A stretch of DNA of 64,000 nt, from the NCBI GenBank assembly GCA_032358165.1, contig JAALGY010000004.1, positions 558,001-622,000 on the forward strand. The letters are read 5' to 3'. A program made the translations under genes and the position numbers. Positions 45,375-59,859 of the stretch are shown here, in pieces. Numbering within the stretch: position 1 is the first letter of the stretch; each line of letters begins with the position of its first letter. Origin of the DNA: Diplosphaera chodatii. Its lineage: Eukaryota > Chlorophyta > Trebouxiophyceae > Prasiolales > Stichococcaceae. Below the pieces are notes generated by a model, which was not told the DNA's origin, ran no database searches, and was given only the letters and a program-made list of their open reading frames with translations.

Positions 45375-48300
45375 ATGCTGGGCTCGGCGGCCTGCTTCGG
45401 CGGACAGACCAGCGCGCCGCTTGTGCACAGGGATGCATTCAGATCCTCAGCCCGCTGCAGCGCCCCTCGGAGGGCTGACAGGTTGCCAACCCAGGTGGGC
45501 AGACTCGACATGCTGGCATGCACGTTGGCCTTGAACTCCGAAGCCTAAGCCGCAGAAGCATCAAGGGTCGATTTTGGTCCAACTGTAACCAGCTCCTGGA
45601 TGAACATGTACTGGTGTGCAACCTGTGACTGAATGGTTGCGGGAACCCGCCGCTGTTCGTTAGCGACACTACAGCATATCTTTGACCACTGACGCACGAG
45701 ACAGGCATGAACCTGGGAAGGCGGTTTGAAGGCAATGGTCAACGGCTGTGTTGACCCCTGCTTCTGCAGGCTGTGGCAGCCCCGCCGCAGCGCGAGCCTC
45801 CCCAGACAGACAGCCCAGTCGGCAGCACAGCCAAGTACTGCGAAAGCACATGGCAGACACGCCGGCGGCCGACACGCACGGTGGAGGTGAGATAGCATGC
45901 GCGTGGCTGTGCTTGGCATAGTGGGGTGGTGATGGCCTGCGGTTAAGTGGTAACATCGTTTGGCAAGATGGTCATGCTGCATTACGTGCTGCAGATTGGG
46001 CCTGTCAAGGTCGGCAGCAAGCACAAGATCGCGCTGCAGACCATGACCACAACAGACACACGCGATGTGGAGGGCACAGTGGACCAGGTGCAGTTTCTGC
46101 ACCACCCGTTGCTTTACAGTAGCAGCGTGTATCAACTAGCACCACTGCCAGACAGCAACACTGCGTTGCTTCCTCGTGCACACTACGCGTTGCCAGCCGC
46201 TCCGCTGCACTGGCACTGCCAACCTCCAGCACCGGAGGGCGGCTGCACCTAGTGCAGCTTCAGATGTTTAAACCCCACACGGAAATGGGGAGAGTACTGT
46301 GCAGTCCAGCCTGCTGACAGACGTCTGGCGGCTTGTCCTGCAGGTGAAGCGGTGTGCGGATGTGGGCGCAGACATCGTGCGCATCACGGTGCAGGGCATG
46401 CAGGAGGCCAAGGCGTGCGGCAAGATTCGCGACCGCCTGTTTCAGGACGGGTGTGTTCTTGTGCTCGCGATGGATTTCGAGAGCACTCTGGCTGAGACAC
46501 ATTGCACAGGCCCGAGTACCACCTGGTGCTGTCTGCGGCAGCCGAAGCAGCGTCAGGGTTCTCGACCTGGACATCCTATTGCTGCTGTCTGCCTTGCAGG
46601 TACAACACCCCGCTGGTGGCCGATATCCACTTCCAGCCAAAGGTGGCGATGCTGGTGGCGGACGCATTTGAGAAGATCCGCATCAACCCCGGCAACTTTT
46701 CTGACGGCCGCAAGACCTTTGAGGAGATGACGTACGATGACCCGAAGGCCTTTGTCGCAGAGCGCGAGTTCATGCGCGAGGTGCGTGGTATCTGTTGCGG
46801 AGCATCTCAGGACCAAGTGCAAACATCATAGCGTTGCCAATCCATCTTTGAAACTTGCACCCGTGACATTGGTCAGTGCTTGCCTGCCGCAGAAGTTTGC
46901 GCCACTGGCAGAGAAGTGCAAGCGGCTAAACCGCGCGATGCGCATTGGGACCAACCATGGCTCGCTGTCGGCGCGCATCCTGTCCTTCTATGGCGACACC
47001 CCCCGCGGCATGGTGCGCCTTGTTCAAATTCGTAAGCAAATTTGAGACTGCTATGTTTGAGAACAGGTGGCAGGCCGTACTGATGATTCAGACAGGCACC
47101 ATGTATCTTGCTTATCTGTGCAGCTCTGACATCCTTTTTCTTTCGAAACCCTTACCAGGTGGAGTCAGCCTTCGAGTTTGCAGAGATGTGCCGGGAGATT
47201 GACTACCACAACTTCCTGTTCTCCATGAAGGCGTCTAACCCGCTTGTGATGGTCCAGGCAAGATGCTCCTGCGTTCGCACTCCATGCATGGTGACGAGCT
47301 CACTGCAAAGCATGACATGCATATGTGCAGCACATCCTTAGGGGACGGTGCCTCTCAGCCTTTTCAGCATCTGAAATTTCTGACGAGCGATATACACGCG
47401 TCAGGCGTGGTCCTACAAGCAGCTCTGTGCACATGCTTTGATTTATGCTGCAGGCATACCGGCTGCTGGCAGAGGAGATGTACACCAAGGGCTGGGACTA
47501 TCCGCTGCACCTGGGCGTCACTGAGGTGCACCTGTCCCTCGGCATCCCGCATGTCCACCTCTGCATGCACTATCCACAGATCCCTCTGTTATCGCACTGC
47601 AACCGCGTAGATGCATCCTGCGGCGAGGAGCGCTCTGCTCGGGCATCAGTCTGTGCCTCATTGGCAGATGCGAACATGTTGCTGGCCTTGCCAGGGGCTG
47701 TATCTCTGTCAGGCGGGGGTGCACTTGGGCCGGCAAGCGGCGGGCACTGAGTGGGGGTTGTAACAAGGCGCCTAGCTGATGCACACAGGCGGGCGAGGGC
47801 GAGGACGGGCGCATGAAGAGCGCCATCGGCATCGGCTCGCTGCTGATGGACGGGCTGGGCGACACCATCCGCGTGTCCCTCACAGAGGACCCCGAGCTCG
47901 AGATCGACCCCTGCAGGTGCGCCTTGTCCGGTGCACACCCATTGCCGGACTTGCGGGCAGCTCGTGACCCGAGCCGGGTGCTGCTCGAGGCGCCAAGCTG
48001 CTGTTTTGGTGTTGCAGTTCCAGCACTGACTGTCAGTTTGTGCCCCTCATGTGGAGCTACGGCAACAATGGTATCAAGCATGAGCAAAGGTTGTACCATA
48101 TGCCGCGTGGCGGGGCGCACCTGAGCATGGGTCATGGGCACCGCAGGATGCTGGCGGGCTGGGGTGAGCGCGCGGTCGCGACGGGGCTGGGCATCGAGGA
48201 GTACCACGAGACGACGCGGGACACGCACGACTTCGGGCGCCGCGTGGGGCAGCTGCCGGAGCAGCGGCAGACGGACGGCGAGGTGGACTACCGGTCCCTG

Positions 48301-51008
48301 CTCCACCGCGACGGCAGCGTCCTGTCCGCCATCACCCTGGAGGTGACAGGGGTGGCGAGCATCACACCCTTCGGACTGTTAGGCTCCTGTCATATCCTGT
48401 CGATCATTCAGCAGCATGCGGGCCGGCAGCAGGGTTTGCATCTCTTGCCGCTCAACCGTGCATCTCGTGAGCGAGCAGCCTGCCAGCAGCTGGTCGTGTC
48501 ATATGCTTGGCTCAGAAGCTGCAGGGTGCGGTATCACAGAGCAGATGCTGGCCGCAATGTGGAGCTGAACCAGCTTGACGTGTGGCGCTGTGACACCGGT
48601 CCGTGACCAATTGCAGGACCTGAAGCAGCCGGACCTGATGTACCGGGCGCTGGGGTGCAAGCTGGCGGTGGGCATGCCGTTCAGGACCTGGCCACCTCCG
48701 ACAGCCTGTTCCTGCGGGACATCCCGCCGGCAGATGACAGGGACGCGCGCCTGGCGCTCAGCCGGCTCGCGGTGAGGCAGTCCTACGCATTACAGCATTG
48801 TATTATGCCCTGATTGTGCATTGCCTTGCTCATCCCGTCTGCAGCAGATGCTGTGATGCCTCGCTGATTGCCAACGGCCTGCAGCCTGACTGTATGGTGT
48901 GACATCTGAGCAGCCGTGAGGTGGCTGCTATGAGGAGCACGCACTTGCGCTGCTGTTGGTGCCCCAGAAATGGCTGCAGTCTGCCGAGGTCCTCAAGGAG
49001 CAGGCACAACATCACACGGCAGCTGCTTGCCCCTTGCAGCGTTGCAATCCGTGCTTGCTGTTGCAGGAGTCTGGCGTGCATGCGATTGCGCCAATTGATG
49101 CGCTGCGTGCGACGCCGCTGCCCAGGGCGGTGGCGGCTATCGACCTGGCAGATGCCGCCGCGGCCAGCCGCGACCTGCCGGAGGGCACCACCCGCTTTGC
49201 GGTCAGCTGCAACGGCACAGAGTCCGAGGAACAGCTGCTGGGGCTGCGGGTGAGCCTTGGCGTACGAGGAGACATATCGCTCTCCTGCTGCCCCGCTCCG
49301 CTGATGCTGTGGTGCTCTTGGTCCAGTGGCGCAGCGTTCGGATAATCTGGGGTCTTCACCTCTTGATTGTTGTCGTGTTTGTACAAGAGTGCAAAACCTG
49401 GCTGCGATTGTTGCATGGTGTTAACACTCCTCCAGCAGCACCAAGCTGCAGTCGAGGCTTCTTGTGCTGCAGGATCTGGATGCCACGATGGTGCTGCTGC
49501 GCACGGCGCCGGGCGTCAGCCGCATCCACGCCTCCCGCCGCGTGTTTGACATCCTGAAGAAGCACGACCTGCAGGTCCCCGTCATCCACCACCAGTGGTG
49601 CGTGGCCGCTGCAGGGTGCTCAGCACATCTGGCGTCAGTGCTTGCTGTCCCATGCTAGTGTTGCTGGGGATTGAGGCATACAGCTGTCATGTGGTGCTGC
49701 AGGTTCCAGGGCACGCCCAAGACGGACGAGATGGTGATCGCGACGGGGACGGAGATCGGCGGCCTGCTGTGCGACGGCCTGGGCGACGGCGTGCTGATCG
49801 AGTACCCGCAGGAGGACCTGTCCTTCCTGCGCGTCATGTCCTTTGGCCTGCTGCAGGTGCGGCTGCTGTGTTGGCCTCCCAACTGCGCATGGTCAACGCC
49901 AACAACGAGCATGTGTTCCGCCCAGTGGTGCCACCGTGTGTCTGATACATGCCACACACGTCACATGCATTTGAGCTGCATCACACTGCAGACTGCTCAG
50001 TCGCCAACGGGGGTGTCCGTGCGTCCAGGGCGCGAGGATGCGCAACATCAAGACGGAGTACGTGAGCTGCCCCAGCTGCGGGCGCACGCTGTTCGACCTG
50101 CAGGAGGTCACCGAGCAGATCCGCACCCGCACCGGCCACCTGCCGGGTCAGGACTTACTTCATCAATTATGCAAAATGCGCGTTTCTGATCGGTTGACGG
50201 CCGGGGACTGACTATTCCGAGGCAGATGTGGCATTTGCCCCACGATCTGAACAGATGCAGCTGATCCTTCTGTCTGCATACAGGTGTATCAATCGCCGTC
50301 ATGGGCTGCATCGTGAATGGGCCGGGCGAGATGGCAGATGCTGACTTCGGGTGCGATGTCGTCTGACATCATGCTTGACGTCACAGATCACAATTCAATC
50401 ATGTGGGTGCCTGCCAGATGCTCCAGCCAAGCATGACAAACCTGTTGGCACACAGATATGTGGGTGGCGCTCCCGGCAAGATCGACCTGTATGTGGGCAA
50501 GGAGGTCGTGAGGCGAAGTGCGCATACTCTCATGATGAAACTCATACTCATGTTCGTAGATATTGAACTCACTTCTTACGCTCAGACATGTTCCCGACAC
50601 ATGCCTAGCATGCTGGCCGGCAGTCCAGACTGCAGTCGTTCTGCCGCCATGCCATGCAATTTCCTGACCCCGCCAGCTGCCTGCACTGCAGACATCCCCA
50701 TGGAGGGAGCCACCAGCGAGCTGATCGAGCTCATCAAGGTGCCCAGTGTTTGATTGCATTTGTAAAGGGGACACCTCGAGTCTCAGCATCCATGATTTCA
50801 ATTTCCATGATTTTTTCGGGGCCACCCCATCAACCGCACCGCAGGAGTGCAGGCTGCTGTCTCCATGACCCCATAGGTTTAGCGACTGCCGCAGCTGCAG
50901 GCAGCTTACCTCCCCTTGTTACTGTTGCAGGAGCACGATCGCTGGATGGAGCCGCCATCGGAGGAGGAGGAGCAGGAGATGGAGCAGCGGCAGCACCAGA
51001 CTGTGTAG
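45375..51008 (+). CDS. ISPG: plastid 4-hydroxy-3-methylbut-2-enyl diphosphate synthase (HDS/IspG), one frame break
   Basis: A [4Fe-4S] enzyme of the plastid MEP pathway that turns MEcPP into HMBPP with electrons from ferredoxin. The ATG at 45375 opens a 40-residue exon ([15 protein letters not shown]..) typical of a transit peptide. Exon 2 (45770-45886) ends [17 protein letters not shown]. Then come [20 protein letters not shown] (exon 45995-46087), [20 protein letters not shown] (exon 46344-46450), [84 protein letters not shown] and [20 protein letters not shown]. The plant-type central insertion follows ([56 protein letters not shown]). The Fe-S domain closes it: [58 protein letters not shown]. 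The three cluster Cys and the Glu are present; stop at 51006-51008. After VGMPF (about 48683) one base is missing, and [17 protein letters not shown] continues in the next frame. An essential single-enzyme step argues for an assembly error rather than a dead gene. Confidence 0.93.
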
Positions 51009-51827
51009 GACGTCCAGGACTTCCAGGACTCCCTGTCATCGGCGGCCAGAGGGAGGTGTCGTGCAAGGCGTGTCACGACGGAGCAGCGCTGGTCACAGGC
51101 AGAAAGCGCTGGGCAGCATCTGCTGTGCAAATGGTGGTTGGAGTCCTCTGGGGCAGCGCTGCAATGCATAGGTGGTCCTGTTGCTGTGAGCAGCGCAATT
51201 GGTGCGGACAGAACACTGCACTGAACACTGCACTGACCTTTTGCAGCGGCACGGCTGTCAGTGAGCGGCGTGTCGGTGTCTGGTGTGGGTTTTTGAGCAT
51301 TGCGAGAGTAAAATTGACTGGTCCCTGCAACTGTCACCCGAAACGAATGTTGATGTATCAAACACAATGAGCAAGGTTTGGATGCGCCTACTGACTTTCT
51401 CCTGCGCCAGTTTCAAGCTACGTGGTCATGAGCCCCTTGTATGCAGGGACATGCAGCTCCTAGGTGATCCCGTGCATGCTGCTAAACACAAAGGCTTTGT
51501 TGCTACGCAGTACGATGGCCAGTGTTGAAGGTGCTGCAGTGGGCCTCTGCAGTTTTCGACGGCGGAAAGGCAATCTTCGTAAAAGGGCGCATCGGCGCTG
51601 GGCACCCAAGATCGAAAGGTATCCAGCCTGCAGGTGCCAGCCAGCTGCCATGCCGACACAGACGAGGTGCACGAAGCGGGACACCGCCAGCATTCTGCAT
51701 TCTGATCAGCAATAAAAACACAGGCACACTCAGAACTCTTGTGAATCAAAGTCGACAAAGTCGCACAGCAAGCGCGCAGTTGCAAGCAGCGCTCAGGCAG
51801 AAGGCTTCAACACAGTCTAAGGCAATC
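51009..51827. other. spacer between HDS and coiled-coil gene 1
   Basis: Same-strand gap holding the HDS 3' UTR and the coiled-coil gene promoter. A plus frame at 51464-51712 is open but has no family features and I do not call it. Confidence 0.45.
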
Positions 51828-54800
51828 ATGGCAGATCAGACGCTCGTGCGGCCCGACACGGTGGACAACAATGACGGCAAGGAGGGCGCAGAGGTGAGGG
51901 GCTTGATGCTGGGGCTTGTGTTCTGAGCCGCCATCATGCATACAACGCTGCACATCAGCGAAGCTACGAGCAGCTGGCAAGCGGTGTCGAGTGCGGCAGT
52001 CTCAGCCACAGGTCATTCAAGTCGTATGTACAAATGATTTGTGCTGAGTCGTCGCTTTTCCACCCGCCGCACGCGGTTCAAGCCCGCGCAAGGGTGTCAG
52101 GCCGTTGGAGTGTTTCGGCGTCCTGTTTTGTCGCCAGAGCGCGTGGCCCTGTCAGGACATGATTTCATGATGTTCGATCACGCATGCTGTGCTTCGTGAG
52201 CGCAACGCACACCGTTTTCCGAGCCAGTTCCCCGAGTTCACGGCACCTTCTCTCCAGCCTGGGATCTGCCAGCTCAGCATTGTTCACCCGGTTCTTCATA
52301 CTATTGCGTCTGACGCCGACGCAAGTTGCTGTGCACGCGCAGATGACGGGCCGCCAGGCGCAGCAGTCGACGCAGCGGGGCCAGGTGGGCTCCGCCCACA
52401 CAGAGACGACCACCAGCACCGAGAAGTCGGGCGGCGGCGGCGGCCTTGGCGGCCTGGTATGTTGTTTTCCTTACATGCTTGTTTGCGAGCGTTGCTTGGA
52501 ACACCACTGCTGCATGTCAGCGCACAACGCCTGTATTCGGGATGGCAACGTATGATGTACAGCAGGACTGCACTGCTAGGACAATTCAGCGTTGCGTCCA
52601 CATTTCACGCCCTGTACTCGCAGGTCCGTGGCCTGTTCGGTGGCGGTGGCAACAACAATGAGGGCAATGCCGGTGGCGAGTCGAGCTCTCAGACCTCGCA
52701 GCACGTGTCCGCCAACGCCAGCAGGACCGAGAAGAAGGAGGTCACCCGCGCATACGCTGCAGCTGATGTGAGGCCCACAAAGCCCACCTATGCGATGTCC
52801 ACCATCATCTGCATGGCACTCATGCAGATAATTGCCATGCACGACAGCTCCTATCTTTGGTATGTTGGTATGTGTGCTGTGCCCATCGACCAGCCAAGTT
52901 GGCGTGACCTTAGTGCCCACGCGTGTCATTGGGCATTGCTCGTCTTTGCTGAACCGGGTGCATGCCGCCGCAGGAGTCCCAGCAGCAGTGGAGCGAGGCG
53001 CAGCGCCTGACGGGCGAGGCATCAGAGCAGGTACATGCCATGTGATTGTTACCTGCATTGCGTGCTTATGCTGTATAGCAGAATCAGTACCAGCTGCAAC
53101 GTCACCTTACCAACAACCAATTCGTCGTTTCATTGGCCATACATGTGCTCAGCAGTGATGCAAAGGCTATGTGCATGCCTGTTGACTGCCTTGAATACCC
53201 CTGAACACACTCACTCAGTCACCCGCACCCTGCACCACAGGCGCGTCTGGCGCAGCAGCGCGCCGCTGAGGCCACCAAGATGTCGCACTCCGCTGAGGAG
53301 GCGCGCCACCAGGCCGACGAGACCCGCCGCAAGGAGCAGGCTGTCGCGGTGCGCCTCGTGATGTGATCAAGAACCACGCAGCTTGCACCACCCACGTCGT
53401 CACCATGACTCTGCATCTAGTTCGGCGCAAACCTCCGAATGCCTGTGGCTGGTGATTCTTACCGACAGGCTGTCTGTGCCCTGCAGGCCCAGAAGGAGGG
53501 CTTCAACCTGCACGGCATCGAGGAGGACCTTGACCAGGCCACCGAGAAGTACAACCGCGCCCGCGAGCATGTGCGCCCTCAGCATCCTGTACTGCACCGC
53601 CTCCTATGTCTGATTGCTGCTGCTGGCAGATGCGGCATCGACGCCGACTGAAGCAACGTGTGGCTGCTGTTTGCGAACAAGTGAAGATTTCTGCGACCAC
53701 CACACCGGTATAATGTGCCTTTGAATCCACCCGCATGCATACTGCAGGTGGCCGAGAAGCAGAAGGAGCTGGAGGCGGCACAGCGTGAGGTGCAGGACCT
53801 GCGCGACCAGGCCGACTCCCTGGTGCGCTGCTGCATGACCCTGTTGCTTCACTGCCCTTACGCGTCCTGATGCCGTCGTCAGCAGAAGCACATGTGCGTG
53901 CTGTTCCAGAACGCTTGCACATGTGTTGGAGAAGTCTGTGGATTGCCTAAGTTTATTGGTTTTCATGAACCTACACCGTCATTCGTTGTCACTACAGGAG
54001 GCCAAGCGCAAGGGGCCGAAGGACGAGGCGGAGGGCCTGTCCAAGCGGCTGCAGCGCATCAACGAGGCGCTGGATGAGGCCAACAAGAAGGCCGTCAACG
54101 CGCGCTCTGCCGCCGAGTCCGCCGACAAGGAGGCCGACCGCCTGCGCCCCAAGTACGAGGAGCTGAAGGTGAGATTTCGCCCCCTGCATCGTACACATAC
54201 ATGCTGTCCCATGCGTTTGAACTGCTGTGGTTCAAAGACATTCAAACCAACATCAGCACGATTTCCTATTGCTGTGAGTGCACATCAACATGCGGTCAGC
54301 ACGATGCCTGTCACCGAAGCACCAACCTTCTGAGCTGACCTGGGAATGTTGTGTGCTTGCAGCGCAAGGCCGATGAGCAGTGGCAGGCAAAGCAGTCCGC
54401 TGAGAAGAAGGTGGAGGACCTCCGCCGTCAGCTGGCCCAGGCAGAGGTGCGCCCCGCTGCATACAGGCTTCATTGCTTTGGGTTCTGCTTGTCACATAAT
54501 ATATGAAGACACATGCATTCACCACATCGATGCATCAAAACTTATCGTTCTATGTTAGCCCACTGTACACTGAACGGTGGCGATCTACGCAACTGCAGGA
54601 GAGCGCGAAGGACGCCGCTGCACGCGCCAAGAATGCCAAGAACGATGCCAACGGCATCAAGTCGGACCTGGACACCCTGGAGCACGATGTCCGCTCGCGG
54701 GTGTGTTAAGCACTTACCCCGGCTTTGTCGCAGCGACGAAGGGCCTTTCAGCACATTGATGTACACCGAGCCATGCTGCACCGCTTGTTAGGCCATTGGT

Positions 54801-56263
54801 GTTCACTCGTTGTCAGACACTACCATGCGTATGTGACTGGCACAGATCTGTCTGATGTTTCTGCGTCGTTTTCGCTGTGCAGAACGCCGCCGCCGACCAG
54901 GCCAAGGCGCGCGCGGAGGAGCTGTCCCGCAAGAAGGAGACGACGCAGACGGACCTGTCCAAGGCGCAGGACGAGGCCAACAAGTTCGCCAGCCTGGCGG
55001 CGGACGCCCGCAAGGAGGCCGAGGAGAAGATGAAGGCCCTCAGCCTGGACAACAACCAGCTGAACCAGGTGTGGTGCAATCAAGGGATTTAAATGAAAAG
55101 TTCTGTTCTGCAATAAGCATGCAGCACAGCATCTGCTGCCCTGCTGGTGTGGCCCGCTGTGCACAGGAGAGCATATGGGTGGCCATTTTGCATCGCAGTG
55201 AGTTTGAGCACAGTGTGGGAAACAGTGCGGCTGATGACCTGTGTGTCTTCACTCGCAGATCAAGTCGGAGCAGGAGAAGAAGGCGGGTGACATCAAGGCG
55301 AAGGAGGGCGAGCTGGCCAACGCCAAGTCGCAGCTGGAGCCCCTGCAGGTGTCCACCGAACTCCTGCGCCTCTGAATGCTGGTGCTATCTCCCTTTCCTT
55401 GCTCACCATCATCACCGACCGCACACCTGGCGGCACTTCACTGTTGACGGCTTCGTCAAAAAGTCCCGAACCTGTTGACGACATGCAATCGCTGAATGTC
55501 CTTTAATTCTGTTGCGCAGCGCAAGCTGGAGGCGCTGCGGGCGGCGGTGCGCGGCGAGGAGAGGCGCGTGTCCGAGCTGGAGCAGCAGGCGCACACCACC
55601 AGCAACGCCGCCGACATCGCGCAGGTGACCTTGTGTGACGCGCCTGCTCGTGCAACCATGTCCACCACGTTGTCAACACTCTTCGTGATATCTGCAACAG
55701 GATGTTGCATCCCTGTGTCGCAGCTGACACCGTAACAACAGGACTGCATTCAGAAGCTGCTCCTGTCTGCTCAGCTGGTGCAAGTGTGCACTGCTGTGAG
55801 CATAGACTGTTTTGACATCCCGTCGCCCACTCTTGAGGATCTTCGTCATGTACAGGCGCGCAAGGAGGAGGCATGGCAGGCGGCCAAGAAGGCAGGCGAG
55901 GGCGGCGACAAGACCGCCGACCGCGGCTACCTGGACGCCACCAAGGCCGTTGGTGCGCCCCTGCCCTGGGACGGCGCCTGACAGCCCCCTTCATCTTCAA
56001 TACTGTGAAGAGTCGACCTCTCTGCTGTGCACATATAGTATACCTGGCATTCTGAACAGGTGTGTCATCTGTTGCGTTGTTCCAGATCAGTCCTCTTTGA
56101 TGGCTCACTCACTCGATGTGCGCGGTTGAATGCAGGCGGCGACACCAAGCTGGCAGAGTCGCTGACAGAGGCGGGCGAGAAGACGGCCGAGTGGTCCAAG
56201 AAGTCCCCGGAGACGACCACCACCACGACCACCAAGAAGGTCGACAGCCACTACGTGTCGTAG
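51828..56263 (+). CDS. long coiled-coil protein of unknown function (coiled-coil 1)
   Basis: I recognise no family, only the fold. The ATG at 51828 starts MADQTLVRPDTVDNNDGKEG. Exon 2 (52343-52456) is MTGRQAQQSTQRGQ.. ending in a Gly run, and exon 3 (52624-52767) is Gly/Asn/Ser-rich (LFGGGGNNNEGNAGGESSS). From exon 4 (52974) on nearly all sequence is charged, Ala/Glu/Lys/Arg-rich helix with heptad spacing: ARLAQQRAAEATKMSHSAEE, GIEEDLDQATEKYNRAREH, RLQRINEALDEANKKAVNAR, RKADEQWQAKQSAEKKVEDL, ANGIKSDLDTLEHDVRSR, ARAEELSRKKETTQTDLSKA, RKLEALRAAVRGEERRVSEL. The last exon ends in a poly-Thr run then KKVDSHYVS, stop 56261-56263. About 15 exons give roughly 560 residues. Every boundary I could read falls between codons (phase 0), and at least two exons are exactly 28 codons (four heptads). 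The long disordered head and rod suggest a filament or scaffold protein. A weakly similar gene starts beyond the right edge. Confidence 0.8.
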
Positions 56264-56514
56264 ATGGTCGTGTCGATGGTCGGTGCACCGGCAACGGCTC
56301 TTGGAACACACAGCAGCAGCAGTGCCAACACTTGTGAATCCACCTGGCGCACCCATACTCTGTCGAGACTGATTTTTGCAGCAGACTGCTGATTCTTATG
56401 GTGGTGCAAGCAGTTTTATCACTAGGCTGCACACCTCCAATGTTTGCACTCAGGACGTTAGGCCACAAGACAGTGTGGTTGTTTGTCATCAACGTTTGAC
56501 AAGGCCAACACATT

Positions 56515-56519
56515 TGTAA
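56515..56519 (+). terminator. TGTAA poly(A) signal candidate for coiled-coil gene 1
   Basis: The pentamer TGTAA is the usual chlorophyte poly(A) signal and lies about 250 bp past the stop at 56263. A five-base match can occur by chance. Confidence 0.35.
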
Positions 56520-56803
56520 GCACAGTCGAGTAACACAAGGTGGTTTTGCATTGGGCATGCTGCGCTCCAAACTTTCCGCTTGTAGATGTCCAACCTCACA
56601 CATGAGGCATCACAAACACACAAACACATCATGAAAGCATGATACAGACAACACTCTGCCAAAAGATTTTAATACTTTCCAACTCAAAGTGTCTGCCAGC
56701 GCGTCCGGCTTGGCTGATGTGGTTTTGCTGACCTGAAGGAATTATTGTACTGCAGATTCAACAATCCTATGCTTGCCATCACGGCCAGTTTTGGCATCGG
56801 TGA

Positions 56804-59508
<2,705 letters not shown>

Positions 59509-59859
59509 CCTGCCCGCTGACCTCGCCAAAGTGCGCACAAGCTGATCCGACGAGTGCTTGATGCACGGCAGGCGACAAAGAACCGACGGCCTGGATTCAG
59601 GTCGGACACATGTGGACAGGAGTAACGGAACAGGCATCGATCAGCGTGCCAGCATTGCGCGCATTCTGCACTGTTGGAAGCTGCATAAACCTAGCATAAA
59701 CCTACTCGGTGTACCGGCTGCGACTGTACTGCACAACACTGCGTCCTACTGCCGGCAAGGGTGGGCAAGGTGTTGAATGCCCGGCACTGGCACTGTAGCC
59801 TAGACGTGCAGCCCGCCGACCCACTCTACGCTTGACCATCTCGCGCCCGGTCAATACGG
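59509..59859. promoter_or_regulatory. divergent promoter region, MetAP2 (-) and membrane paralogue 2 (+)
   Basis: 351 bp between opposed starts. CATAAACCTA occurs twice in tandem (about 59682-59705). I see no other motif. Confidence 0.4.

Noticed and set aside
48675..48691. 17-nt intron as explanation of the HDS frame change
   Set aside because: The segment encodes the conserved VGMPF and is far shorter than any intron here; a missing base is simpler.
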